Source of the DNA: JAYVSZ01 sp043774925
GTDB taxonomy: Bacteria; Pseudomonadota; Gammaproteobacteria; Burkholderiales; Methylophilaceae
Reading direction: 5' to 3'
NCBI GenBank assembly: GCA_043774925.1
Contig: JAYVSZ010000040.1
Location: 29,905 to 93,904, forward strand
Length of the DNA stretch: 64,000 nt
A model generated the notes under the pieces. The model was not told where the DNA came from. It searched no databases and saw only the letters and a program-made list of their open reading frames with translations. Made by a program: the position numbers and the translations under genes. This document shows positions 1 to 7,359 of the stretch, piece after piece. Within the stretch, counting starts at the first letter, position 1, and each line of letters opens with the position of its first letter.

Positions 1-199
1 GGTGCAAGGGCAATTCGAACGCGGTGATGTGGTGGCTTGCGTAAATGCGGCTGGTAATGAGATTGCGCGCGGCATTGTGAATTATAATTCGCAAGAAGCG
101 GCGCGTATTATGCGCAAAGCCAGTAGCGAAATTGAGAAAATTTTGGGTTATGTGGAAGAGTCTGAGCTTATCCACAGAGACAACTTAGTTTTAGTTTAA
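1..199 (+). CDS. proB: Glutamate 5-kinase, C-terminal end (partial)
   Basis: This is the tail of glutamate 5-kinase, the enzyme that phosphorylates glutamate in the first step of proline synthesis. The reading frame is open at the window edge, so the kinase domain lies upstream. The 65 visible residues match the C-terminal PUA domain of ProB: an RGDVV stretch, the EIARGIVNYNS segment, an S-EIEKILGY helix and the terminal ELIHRDNLVLV. The stop lies 8 nt before purE. The next proline enzyme, proA, is also in the window (35243-36502) but far away, so the two are not one operon here. Confidence 0.9.
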   Translation, partial: VQGQFERGDVVACVNAAGNEIARGIVNYNSQEAARIMRKASSEIEKILGYVEESELIHRDNLVLV

Positions 200-207
200 G
201 GGAAAAT

Positions 208-708
208 ATGGCCGATAAAAAACCATTAGTTGCGATTATTATGGGCTCTGACAGCGATTGGCCGACCATGACGCACGCCGCGCAAATGTTGGCGGATTTT
301 GGCGTGGCGTATGAGGCGCAAGTGGTTTCCGCGCATCGCACGCCAGATTTAATGTTTGAATTTGCCGAAAATGCCAAAAAAAATGGTTTTCAGGTAATTA
401 TCGCTGGCGCAGGCGGCGCTGCACATTTGCCTGGCATGGTGGCGGCAAAAACCACGCTGCCAGTGCTTGGCGTGCCAGTGGCGACTAAAAGTATGCAAGG
501 TTTGGATTCGTTACTCTCCATCGTCCAAATGCCCAAAGGTGTGCCAGTAGCAACGTTTGCGGTGGGCGATGCGGGTGCGGCGAATGCGGGTTTGTTTGCG
601 GTATCAGTTTTGGCCAATCACGATGCGGAATTGGCCACAAAACTTACCGAATTTCGTGCCAAACAAACTGTAAAAGTGCAGGCAATGGAATTAGGCAACA
701 AGCCATGA
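208..708 (+). CDS. purE: N5-carboxyaminoimidazole ribonucleotide mutase
   Basis: PurE converts N5-CAIR to CAIR in de novo purine synthesis, in the cytoplasm. The 166-residue protein has the class I length. It shows the phosphate-binding MGSDSDWPT motif (residues 12-20), the active-site SAHRTPD segment (41-47) and the glycine-rich AGAGGAAHLPGM loop. An AGGGAAAAT ribosome site precedes the ATG. The stop overlaps the purK start by 4 nt, so the two are probably translationally coupled. The neighbouring purK supplies N5-CAIR, which fits class I PurE rather than the AIR-carboxylating class II. Confidence 0.96.
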   Translation: MADKKPLVAIIMGSDSDWPTMTHAAQMLADFGVAYEAQVVSAHRTPDLMFEFAENAKKNGFQVIIAGAGGAAHLPGMVAAKTTLPVLGVPVATKSMQGLDSLLSIVQMPKGVPVATFAVGDAGAANAGLFAVSVLANHDAELATKLTEFRAKQTVKVQAMELGNKP

Positions 709-1889
709 AAGTTGGCAAAACTAAGCCAAGTGTAATAAGCTCTCCAGCCATGTTAGGCATGCTAGGCGGCGGCCAACTTGGCCGTTTTTTTGTGATTGCC
801 GCGCACGAAATGGGCTATCAAGTCACGGTACTCGATCCGGATAAAAACAGCCCTGCAGGCAAGATAGCGGATGTGCATTTGTGCGCGGATTACGACGATG
901 CAGCAGCACTTAAAAAAATAGCAGAAACTTGCCAAGCCGTGACCACGGAATTTGAAAACGTACCCGCAAAAACGCTGGAAAAATTGGCAGAAAGCATTAT
1001 TGTACGGCCTTCAGCAGCTTGTGTGGCGATTGCGCAAAATCGCGTGTTAGAAAAGAATTTTATTAAAAATGCGGGCTTGCCAGTTGCGCCGTTTGCGGTG
1101 ATTAATCAGGCGGGTGATTTGCCAGAAGATGGCAGCGATTTATATCCCGCAATCTTAAAAGTCGCGCGTTTTGGCTACGATGGTAAAGGCCAAGCGCGTG
1201 TGAAAAATCAAGCAGAGGCTGCGTTAGCTTTTAAAGAATTCAAGCAAGAAATTTGCGTGTTAGAGCAAATGCTTCCGCTGGATTTGGAAGTTTCTGTGGT
1301 GCTGGCGCGTGATGCAAATGGCAATATCGCTAGCTTTCCGACCGCCGAAAATAACCATTTGAATGGCATTTTGGACATTAGTATTGTGCCAGCGCGTTGT
1401 TCGGAAGTGATTAAGGCGAATGCTCAGGAACTCGCCAAAAAACTCGCACAAAAGCTGGACTATGTTGGCGTGTTGGGGGTTGAATTCTTTTTGGTTGGTA
1501 ATCAATTGCTGGTCAATGAAATTGCGCCGCGCCCGCACAATTCTGGCCACTACACGATTGATGCCTGTGTGACTAATCAGTTTGAGCAGCAGGTGCGCGT
1601 GATGACGGGCTTGCCACTTGGCAACCCAAATTTGCATAGCGAGGCAGTGATGGTGAATATTCTAGGCGATAGTTGGTTTGCTGGAGCGAAAACAGATGCT
1701 CAAAGAAAGATATTAGAACCCGCATGGAATAAGGCGCTCAGCCATGCCAATTTGAAGTTGCATTTATACGGCAAACACGAACCGCGCAAAGCCCGCAAGA
1801 TGGGGCACTTTACGGTGATTGATAAACATTTAAAAGCTGCACTCAATGTGGCTTTGATTGCGCGTGGTGAGTTGCATATTGGTGAATAG
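705..1889 (+). CDS. purK: N5-carboxyaminoimidazole ribonucleotide synthase
   Basis: PurK makes N5-CAIR from AIR, bicarbonate and ATP, feeding PurE. It is an ATP-grasp protein of 394 residues. Near the N-terminus is the nucleotide-fold sequence LGGGQLGRFF. Further on are the ATP-grasp segment KVARFGYDGKGQ, the acidic metal site VNEIAPRPHNSGHYT and a C-terminal substrate-recognition part. Its ATG overlaps the end of purE by 4 nt. Length and motifs are normal for the family. The short spacing from proB suggests one transcript, but no promoter was resolved. Confidence 0.96.
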   Translation: MKVGKTKPSVISSPAMLGMLGGGQLGRFFVIAAHEMGYQVTVLDPDKNSPAGKIADVHLCADYDDAAALKKIAETCQAVTTEFENVPAKTLEKLAESIIVRPSAACVAIAQNRVLEKNFIKNAGLPVAPFAVINQAGDLPEDGSDLYPAILKVARFGYDGKGQARVKNQAEAALAFKEFKQEICVLEQMLPLDLEVSVVLARDANGNIASFPTAENNHLNGILDISIVPARCSEVIKANAQELAKKLAQKLDYVGVLGVEFFLVGNQLLVNEIAPRPHNSGHYTIDACVTNQFEQQVRVMTGLPLGNPNLHSEAVMVNILGDSWFAGAKTDAQRKILEPAWNKALSHANLKLHLYGKHEPRKARKMGHFTVIDKHLKAALNVALIARGELHIGE

Positions 1890-1954
1890 TTTTTTTACTG
1901 TAAAAATCATCATATATAGTGTTAGACCATTACAGTTTATTTTCAGGAGATGCT

Positions 1955-3049
1955 GTGAGTTTCTATAGATCAATTGCAATTACTTTCGCTTGCATATCAC
2001 TTTGTTTGCTTACTAATGAAGCTTCTGGTGCTGCCATATATAAATGCAAGTTACGTGACGGGCGGTTTGAATTTACTGATAAGCCCTGTCCATCAGGTAT
2101 ATCCGAAAGTAAGGTATCACCTCAGCCAACACGGCAGAGCTCACAGCAGATGAGTGTAGATGCAAAGAGTGGGATGACACTTAGTGGATTGCCGCCAGAA
2201 GACCGAATTAAGTCATGTGAACCAAGTGTTGCGATTTCTGCAGCTGAGGAAATGGTCAGCAACCCTTCAAACCTGAATGAGCCTTTGCAATTATTTTCCC
2301 CTGCTTATGCCATATTTCAGAATGGAAAGAAAGACGAGGGAGTGTTTTGGTTTTATGCTGCACAGTTGCGTGTTAGACAACAGTTGGTTTTAGAAAAAGG
2401 TGATCGAGGTCAGCTCTTGGCGGTAATGCTAATGACTATGGGAGGCGCCATCAATAACTATGCCCTCCAAAACACTTCAAACCTTAATCAAATTTTAGAC
2501 AAGGTCTTAAAATGGGACAAAGATAGCCCGAATCCATTTAGAGAAAAAGCAAAGGTACAAAAGCTAGATAAACAAATGGATCAAGTTTATTCTGGATTTG
2601 CCGAACTTAAGTCCAAACTCATTACTGATAAAATATCTTTGGAAGCAGAGGCACGAAAAGCTACTCCTCAAATTGAACAGATGAATGTCTTAATGAGAAA
2701 TGAGCGTTGTCGTAAAGGACAGCCTGATCCCGCCTACGAAAATGTAAACCAAAAAGCAGAGGAACAACTCGCTATGGATTTCATAACACACAATAATCAG
2801 ATTATTAAGTTAGCAGGAGGGCAAGTGAAGACGTATCCTGCTTCATCTACAATTTATAGCAACGACAGTAACAAGGGCAGATATGAATTCACTATCTCAG
2901 GCTCTAAAAACTATTATGCTATTGTTGATGTTAACCGAAGTTCTGGGAAACCAGAATTCAGACTTGCCTGTGTGACAACATTGTCCAGTGGGTATCGTCA
3001 GGCAGGTAAAGATGCTTGTACACAATCAACAGTACCGTTGCCAAAATGA
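1955..3049 (+). CDS. Secreted DUF4124-domain protein of unknown function
   Basis: The frame is open from 1919, but I place the start at GTG 1955 because an AGGAG site lies five bases before it. The resulting protein begins MSFYRSIAITFACISL, a good Sec signal peptide ending near EASGAA. Directly after this comes the DUF4124 pattern IYKCKLRDGRFEFTDKPC. The remaining 300 or so residues are mostly helical and polar with a few cysteines, and I do not recognise them. DUF4124 proteins are exported proteins of unknown function that are common in Proteobacteria. The codon use is more AT-rich than that of purEK and fewer GCG codons appear, so it may be an acquired gene. It ends at a shared terminator facing rpsT. 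Confidence 0.75.
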   Translation: MSFYRSIAITFACISLCLLTNEASGAAIYKCKLRDGRFEFTDKPCPSGISESKVSPQPTRQSSQQMSVDAKSGMTLSGLPPEDRIKSCEPSVAISAAEEMVSNPSNLNEPLQLFSPAYAIFQNGKKDEGVFWFYAAQLRVRQQLVLEKGDRGQLLAVMLMTMGGAINNYALQNTSNLNQILDKVLKWDKDSPNPFREKAKVQKLDKQMDQVYSGFAELKSKLITDKISLEAEARKATPQIEQMNVLMRNERCRKGQPDPAYENVNQKAEEQLAMDFITHNNQIIKLAGGQVKTYPASSTIYSNDSNKGRYEFTISGSKNYYAIVDVNRSSGKPEFRLACVTTLSSGYRQAGKDACTQSTVPLPK

Positions 3050-3110
3050 CACAGCCTAAACATGAGTTTTAGAGAGATATGCTAAAGATTCATTGAGTAA
3101 CAGCTTGACG

Positions 3111-3149
3111 AAACAAAAAAGCCTCGCAAATGCGAGGCTTTTTTGTTTA
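3111..3149. terminator. Bidirectional intrinsic terminator between the DUF4124 gene and rpsT
   Basis: A GCCTCGC / GCGAGGC stem (3121-3127 and 3132-3138) with an AAAT loop is flanked by an A-run on the left and a T-run on the right. It can therefore stop transcription in both directions. It lies between two convergent genes, as expected. Confidence 0.92.
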
Positions 3150-3159
3150 ATTGAATTAA

Positions 3160-3567
3160 TTATTCAGCTTTTTTTACAGCTTTTGCTTTGGGTGCAGATG
3201 CTTTAGGTTTAGCCGCTACTGCCTTTGCTGGTGCGGCTTTCGCTTTAGCAGTTGGTTTCGCTTTTACTGCTTTCACTACTTTCTTCACGCCAGCAACAGA
3301 ATCGCCCTTCATGGCTTTAATCGCAGCAGTTAGGCGACTTTTATGACGCGCTGCTTTATTTTTGTGCACAATTTTTTTATCGGCAATGCGGTCGATTACG
3401 CTTACATTTTCCGCGTAAACGGCGGCTGCAGCGGCCTTGTCGCCAGCTTCAACAGCTTTAATTACTTTTTTAATTGCAGTACGCAAAGTAGAGCGCAACG
3501 CAGCGTTATGCGCGTTTACTTTAACGGATTGGCGCGCGCGTTTGCGGGCTTGTGCGGTATTGGCCAT
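3160..3567 (-). CDS. rpsT: 30S ribosomal protein S20 with a long lysine/alanine-rich C-terminal tail
   Basis: S20 binds 16S rRNA in the small subunit. Residues 1-87 are a normal S20: MANTAQARKRARQ at the start, then the helices around RSTLRTAIKKV and HKNKAARHKSRLT. The family usually stops near residue 87. Here about 48 further residues follow, almost only Lys, Ala, Pro and Val, resembling the tails of histone H1-like proteins. There is no frameshift and the stop is followed by a good terminator, so the tail is real coding sequence. A promoter lies at 3616-3644. murJ, often near rpsT in other bacteria, is 3.8 kb away across an accessory island. Confidence 0.95.
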   Translation of the reverse strand: MANTAQARKRARQSVKVNAHNAALRSTLRTAIKKVIKAVEAGDKAAAAAVYAENVSVIDRIADKKIVHKNKAARHKSRLTAAIKAMKGDSVAGVKKVVKAVKAKPTAKAKAAPAKAVAAKPKASAPKAKAVKKAE

Positions 3568-3615
3568 GTGTGCTTTTTCCTAGTGCTTTTATCTGTATTG
3601 AATACGAAGCCGCGT

Positions 3616-3644
3616 ATATTAGTGTTTTTTAACGCTTTTGGCAA
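3616..3644 (-). promoter_or_regulatory. Probable sigma-70 promoter of rpsT
   Basis: Read on the minus strand there is a TTGCCA -35 box (3639-3644), a 17-nt spacer and a TAATAT -10 box (3616-3621). This places transcription start about 40 nt before the rpsT ATG. An AGGA site lies just before the gene. Boxes and spacing are close to consensus. Confidence 0.7.
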
Positions 3645-3683
3645 GAAAAAAAGCAATTTACACTCAACAAAAGTAGCGGGCTT

Positions 3684-4211
3684 TCAATCTTCATACGACA
3701 AATCGTCCGCCGTCGCGCCCGCCCAATCTTCTGGATAAACACCTTCTTTAACTAAATGATGAAATGTCGAAAGCGGCCAATCCGCCACCTGCCTAACCAA
3801 ACCATGTTTAACGGGGTTGATGTGTACATAATCCACATGTGCCTGAAAATCCACGTCACTTTTAATCAAATGCTCCCAAAATCTACGTTGCCAGATGCCG
3901 CGTTCGCCCCGTTTATTGCGCACCTCAGAGCGAAATTCAGTTTTGGGTAATGCCTTTGAAAACCCCACTTTAATCAACCTTAATCGCAACGCAAAATCCG
4001 CATCGCCTTCGGGCAACTCAATCACACAATGAAAATGGTCGGGCAACACCACCCACGCATGAATAATAAACGGATGCTTTTCTTTAACTTTAGCTACCGA
4101 TGCACGCAAAACATCAATATGCCGCACCAGTAAATCGTTATTGCGTCTTTGTAGCAAATTTACGGTAAAGAAATACGTACCGCCAACATGCCATAAACGC
4201 CGATATTCCAT
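3684..4211 (-). CDS. REP-associated tyrosine transposase (RAYT, IS200/IS605-like)
   Basis: RAYTs are single-copy Y1 transposases of the HUH class that act on REP palindromes. The 175-residue protein has the HUH-type metal motif HFH (H59, H61) in LPDHFHCVIELP and the presumed catalytic tyrosine Y128 in DYVHINPVKHG. The family stretch IWQRRFWEHLI lies between them. Length is typical and the frame is intact, so the enzyme may be active. A pair of REP sequences lies immediately upstream (4223-4321), the arrangement expected for a RAYT. The gene reads away from the REP pair, towards rpsT. Confidence 0.93.
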   Translation of the reverse strand: MEYRRLWHVGGTYFFTVNLLQRRNNDLLVRHIDVLRASVAKVKEKHPFIIHAWVVLPDHFHCVIELPEGDADFALRLRLIKVGFSKALPKTEFRSEVRNKRGERGIWQRRFWEHLIKSDVDFQAHVDYVHINPVKHGLVRQVADWPLSTFHHLVKEGVYPEDWAGATADDLSYED

Positions 4212-4222
4212 GTTTAGATTTT

Positions 4223-4321
4223 GTAGGGCGTCAATAGCGAAGCGTATTGCGCCGTAGGAAAGGTTTTAGGGGTTTGTATCATTGCTCATTCGGCGCAATA
4301 CGCTACGCTATTGCGCCCTAC
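4223..4321. repeat. Inverted REP pair (BIME) next to the RAYT gene
   Basis: Two arms of about 31 nt face each other: 4223-4254 begins GTAGGGCG and 4291-4321 ends CGCCCTAC. They are near-perfect inverted copies, differing by a small indel and one base. Each arm also holds a smaller internal palindrome built on CAATAGCG / CGTATTG. This is the usual REP structure beside a RAYT. The right arm runs into the 3' end of the next gene and supplies its stop codon. Confidence 0.9.
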
Positions 4322-5147
4322 GCGGGCTATCAACAAATTTTGTAACGCCATTTTCAAATAACCGATTCACTAAGGCTTGAATTGGCCCATATGAATCTAT
4401 AAGACCGCCACCCAAGTTGGTGTGGTAAAAGGATTGTAACTCCACATCTAAGCCATAATTAAATGCGGTGTAATCTTTTGTTGGAACGCTACTAAGGTTA
4501 TCAAACTTTATTTCAACTGTTCGACCTATTTTCCATGGATCAATTGCGTTGATTAACGCACTTTCTAGTGCAGATGTAATAGGATTATTAGATTTAAAAT
4601 CAAAATTATCATCTATTGGAAGAATAGCGTAGTTTTTGATATGTCTTGTACCGTCAGCATCGATTACGAATTGAGCACCATCGGCTAACTTAAATTGAGT
4701 CGTCCCATAAATGTAAGTACGTATAGCCACATCATTGGTATCATCCTGATATTCATATTGCTGTACAACAATTGGAGATTTGCTGGCAATATAGTTATTT
4801 GCCACATACCAGCCAACAATATCATCCTTATTAAAAATACGCTGACCTTCAGCATTTAATGTATGCGGTACGTTTTCTAATAACTCTTGATTATTGGCTT
4901 GACTACGACTACCCATAAACTCTTGAACAATTGGAGATAAAGAACCATACGCAAACCTGCCTGGGCCTGTAAAACCCGCCATGTAAGAAGCAGCATCAAT
5001 TGTAATAGTTGTTCCCACAGTATCCGGCTCATATGAGCCTGTTCTGATTAGAGCATCATTGGTTAGCTCACCAGGTACAGAAAAGCTACCATATAAGAAA
5101 AGCATGGTTATGTCGTCCATGCTCAGTTGCGTCCAATTCATTCCCAT
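4308..5147 (-). CDS. Unknown protein of 279 residues, 3' end rewritten by a REP
   Basis: I do not recognise this protein with certainty. It lacks a signal peptide and begins MGMNWTQLSMDDITMLFLYGS. The middle contains FVIDADGTRHIKNYAILP, a type of sequence I associate with tail modules of large RTX proteins; that link is inference. A GAG-containing ribosome site precedes the ATG. The last four residues (RRAQ) and the TAG stop are read from the REP arm at 4308-4321, so the natural C-terminus has probably been replaced or shortened. It follows a small membrane protein and an RTX protein on the same strand, suggesting one transcription unit. It could be a secreted effector part or a decayed fragment. 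Confidence 0.6.
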   Translation of the reverse strand: MGMNWTQLSMDDITMLFLYGSFSVPGELTNDALIRTGSYEPDTVGTTITIDAASYMAGFTGPGRFAYGSLSPIVQEFMGSRSQANNQELLENVPHTLNAEGQRIFNKDDIVGWYVANNYIASKSPIVVQQYEYQDDTNDVAIRTYIYGTTQFKLADGAQFVIDADGTRHIKNYAILPIDDNFDFKSNNPITSALESALINAIDPWKIGRTVEIKFDNLSSVPTKDYTAFNYGLDVELQSFYHTNLGGGLIDSYGPIQALVNRLFENGVTKFVDSPRRAQ

Positions 5148-5178
5148 TTTTATCTCCTAGTAAAGTTTAATTGTTTGA

Positions 5179-5649
5179 TTAGTCTAAGAAAGTGCCGCAT
5201 GTATTTAAAAATAAAAGGCCTTCCTCTGCGTTTACTTTGCCATTACGCATATCTTCAATACCTCTAACTTTTACAGCTATTGTTTGAAAACGCCAGAATG
5301 CTCTATCAAATAGCGTGCTATATACCTTAATACTAACTTCACCTTGAAAATAAATGCTGTCTCGACTCACCTCACAGCAGTCAGGATATTCAGCTAAAAA
5401 CTTTTTCACCATTTCATCGGTTGGATTAGGCATTTTTTGATCTAAACTTACTTTAATTCCTTGCCCGCCACTTTTTAAAGCTGCAAAAATAAATTCTTTA
5501 TCTGTAAGGTATACGCCTACTTTGCCGTTAAATGCTTTACCCACGCAATAGCCTTTTGGCTCAGCTGTTACTATGCGATATGCAACAAATCCAAGCAGTA
5601 AACTCAAAAAGATAAGTTTAATTGGATTGCTTTTAATAAACTTTATCAT
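5179..5649 (-). CDS. Small membrane-anchored protein, unknown
   Basis: This 156-residue protein starts MIKFIKSNPIKLIFLSLLLG. One hydrophobic segment at residues 11-26 acts as an anchor or uncleaved signal. The rest is a periplasm-like domain with a CC pair (YPDCCEV) and two further cysteines. The start overlaps the stop of the upstream RTX gene by 4 nt, so the two are coupled. A small anchored protein translated directly after an exported RTX protein could be an immunity or accessory protein, but no homology supports that here. No enzyme motif is visible. Confidence 0.55.
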   Translation of the reverse strand: MIKFIKSNPIKLIFLSLLLGFVAYRIVTAEPKGYCVGKAFNGKVGVYLTDKEFIFAALKSGGQGIKVSLDQKMPNPTDEMVKKFLAEYPDCCEVSRDSIYFQGEVSIKVYSTLFDRAFWRFQTIAVKVRGIEDMRNGKVNAEEGLLFLNTCGTFLD

Positions 5650-6905
5650 GCTGCTATCCTTTCAAAACTGTTTTCATAAACTGCATCACTCGCTACTGAT
5701 TTTAGTGTAGAAATAATTGTCGGTATTCGGGTAGCCCAGCCTTTGCGATAAGCGCCGGCGGTTAAACCAGGGTTGCTAGAGCCAAAAATAATATCATCGC
5801 CCGTGCCACCCATTAACGTATCTGCGCCCATGCCGCCTTGCAGCACATCACCTTCTGTACCGCCCATGATGTAGTCATCACCAGCCAACCCAAATAAGGC
5901 ATCACTGCCACCGCCGCCATCCATCACATCGTTACCAGCAGTGCCGGTAATTAGATCGAGTGCGCCTGGTTCTCCGCCTTGTGCATCAGGGTCGGGCATG
6001 TAGTTGTTGGCAGCATCTCCTGTCGTCTCGTAGTCATCATCACTGGTGTCTGGGGTGCCGTGGTCGTTTATTTTTTTCTTAAAATTCCCTTTCATTTGGC
6101 CTGTGGCAGTGGGGGCAGCAGCAACTTCGCCACTTAAACTAATGCCAAGGTTGTTACTATTCCACTGCTCCACATAGATGTTTTGTTGTCCGCCAGCACC
6201 TGCTACCAGTAAGCCGCCATCGCTGAGTTTGATATAGGTTTTATCTGCGCCATCGTCTTTGTAAATGCCTTGCAGCAGTTGCTTACTTGCGCCAGATATC
6301 GCGTTGTTATCTAGGGTAATGCTGCCTTGGCCGTCATTGTCTTTAATGGTCGCCATGGTAAACTGGCCTTCAAGTGTGTAGGTGTCGTTGCCACTGCCGC
6401 CGTCTAAGGTGTCGTTGCCCACGCCGCCTTGCAGGGTGTCGTTACCGCCGTTGCCTTCCAGTACATTAGCAAGGTCGTTGCCACGGATGTAATCATCCAC
6501 AGCACCACCTTTGGCATTTTCTATTTCAGCTCCAACAGCGATGCCGACGTTGTAATTAGTGTTGGCTTGCTGCTCGGCATCACTTACGCCATTGGCCTTT
6601 TGTTCGGCAGTGAGTTCAATATCCGTACCTATGGCACTAAAATGACCTGCGCGTAGGTCAATGTAGGTTTTGGTAGCAAGGGCGCTGGCGTCGATGGTGT
6701 CAATACCACCTTTTGTATCAACTTTGCCAGTTACTGCGTCTGTGGTGGTGGGTCTGTCCCAAATCGTCATCACGTATTTGTTAAGGTTTGCACCGATAAT
6801 TCCAGCGAGTATATTGCCATGCCCAAGGTCTACACTGCCTTGACCAAAGGTGTAGGTGTCCCGTCCGCGTGTCCGTTGCACTGTTTCAATTGTAGATTTC
6901 TTCAT
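5646..6905 (-). CDS. Orphan serralysin-type RTX calcium-binding protein lacking a protease domain
   Basis: The 419-residue protein resembles the C-terminal half of M10 serralysins. It has the GGIDTIDAS and YIDLRAGHFSAIG segments (about residues 65-95), the VGIAVGAEIENAKGG segment, then RTX nonapeptide repeats of the GGxGNDTLDGG type (about 150-175) and a second block, GGGGSDALFGLAGDDYI (about 333-350). These repeats bind calcium and occur in proteins exported by type I secretion. There is no N-terminal HExxHxxGxxH zinc site and no signal peptide, so this is not a complete protease. A transposase remnant lies just upstream, which raises the possibility of truncation. No type I transporter is in the window. 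Confidence 0.8.
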   Translation of the reverse strand: MKKSTIETVQRTRGRDTYTFGQGSVDLGHGNILAGIIGANLNKYVMTIWDRPTTTDAVTGKVDTKGGIDTIDASALATKTYIDLRAGHFSAIGTDIELTAEQKANGVSDAEQQANTNYNVGIAVGAEIENAKGGAVDDYIRGNDLANVLEGNGGNDTLQGGVGNDTLDGGSGNDTYTLEGQFTMATIKDNDGQGSITLDNNAISGASKQLLQGIYKDDGADKTYIKLSDGGLLVAGAGGQQNIYVEQWNSNNLGISLSGEVAAAPTATGQMKGNFKKKINDHGTPDTSDDDYETTGDAANNYMPDPDAQGGEPGALDLITGTAGNDVMDGGGGSDALFGLAGDDYIMGGTEGDVLQGGMGADTLMGGTGDDIIFGSSNPGLTAGAYRKGWATRIPTIISTLKSVASDAVYENSFERIAA

Positions 6906-7099
6906 TTTTTTGCCCTTTCTATCAGTTATTTCTATTATTTACGCGCTGTTTTGCTCAAATTGTTCGTCAATCCATTAAAGTCTTCATAACTATTGCGGTT
7001 TTTTGGCTTAAATTTTCGGCAAGTTTAAGTTTGCCACGGACATCGCATTAAGCATGTGCCTTGTTTTTTTATTAAGTATTAAGTGTTGTTTGCCCTTTG

Positions 7100-7270
7100 T
7101 CATCGCTGTAGTTCGTATCCACTGAGTAAACCATCCCACGCTTCAAACCAGCACTCTCTTTTGGGTGCTGTGGTGTAGGGGTTAAATTGCATCATGTTAA
7201 AAACTTGCCATTGGTCGAGCTTATTTTTGAGCGTACCAAATAGTCGTTCTATTCTGCCGTTTTTAGTATA
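7100..7270 (-). pseudogene. C-terminal remnant of a DDE integrase-type transposase
   Basis: Reading the minus strand from 7270 to the TGA at 7100-7102 gives about 56 residues. They include KNGRIERLFGTLKNKLDQW, a good match to the end of the catalytic core of IS481/IS3-like transposases (N-G-R-x-E-R-x-F-G-T-L-K). Then come FNPYTTAPKRECWFEAWDG and a stop. A TGA codon closes the frame at 7271-7273, and no upstream domain is present. It is too short and unstarted to be a working gene. Confidence 0.75.
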
Positions 7271-7272
7271 TC

Positions 7273-7322
7273 AAAACCTAGGCGGTTTTAGCATGCCGAA
7301 TAAATTCATCGGCATGCTAAAA
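7273..7322 (+). promoter_or_regulatory. Two mutually exclusive hairpins ahead of murJ
   Basis: A small hairpin (AAAACC 7273-7278, loop TAGGC, GGTTTT 7284-7289) overlaps a larger, perfect 14-bp hairpin (7286-7299 with 7309-7322, core TAGCATGCCGA, 9-nt loop). Both need the same T-run, so only one can form at a time. No T-run follows the large stem, so it is not a standard intrinsic terminator. It could be a leader structure or a leftover transposon end. Confidence 0.45.
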
Positions 7323-7335
7323 TCTTGAGAATTTT

Positions 7336-7359
7336 ATGAAGCGCCAAAATCACCTATGA
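7336..7359 (+). CDS. Possible seven-residue leader peptide overlapping the murJ start
   Basis: ATG at 7336 opens a frame reading MKRQNHL and ending at TGA 7357-7359. That stop overlaps the murJ ATG (7356-7358) in an ATGA arrangement. murJ itself has no clear ribosome site in front of it, so coupling through this short frame would give it an initiation route. Such a short ORF can arise by chance. Confidence 0.3.
   Translation: MKRQNHL

Larger units (their letters stand above)
6906..7355. other. Gene-poor junction with insertion-sequence debris and the murJ leader
   Basis: This 450-nt stretch is AT-rich near the RTX gene start. It then holds a transposase remnant (7100-7270) and two overlapping hairpins before murJ. 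At 7010-7070 a sequence containing TTGCCACGGACATCGCATT resembles the terminal repeat of an insertion element, though I could not confirm a matching partner end. I see no complete gene here. Confidence 0.6.

Noticed and set aside
1919..1954. GTG at 1919 as start of the DUF4124 gene
   Set aside because: It has no ribosome site. GTG 1955 follows AGGAG and begins a proper signal peptide.
3343..3738. 131-residue plus-strand ORF overlapping rpsT
   Set aside because: It is antisense to a clear S20 gene and its promoter, and has no ribosome site or recognisable domain.
7286..7322. Intrinsic terminator ahead of murJ
   Set aside because: The 14-bp stem is perfect, but no T-run follows it on either strand.
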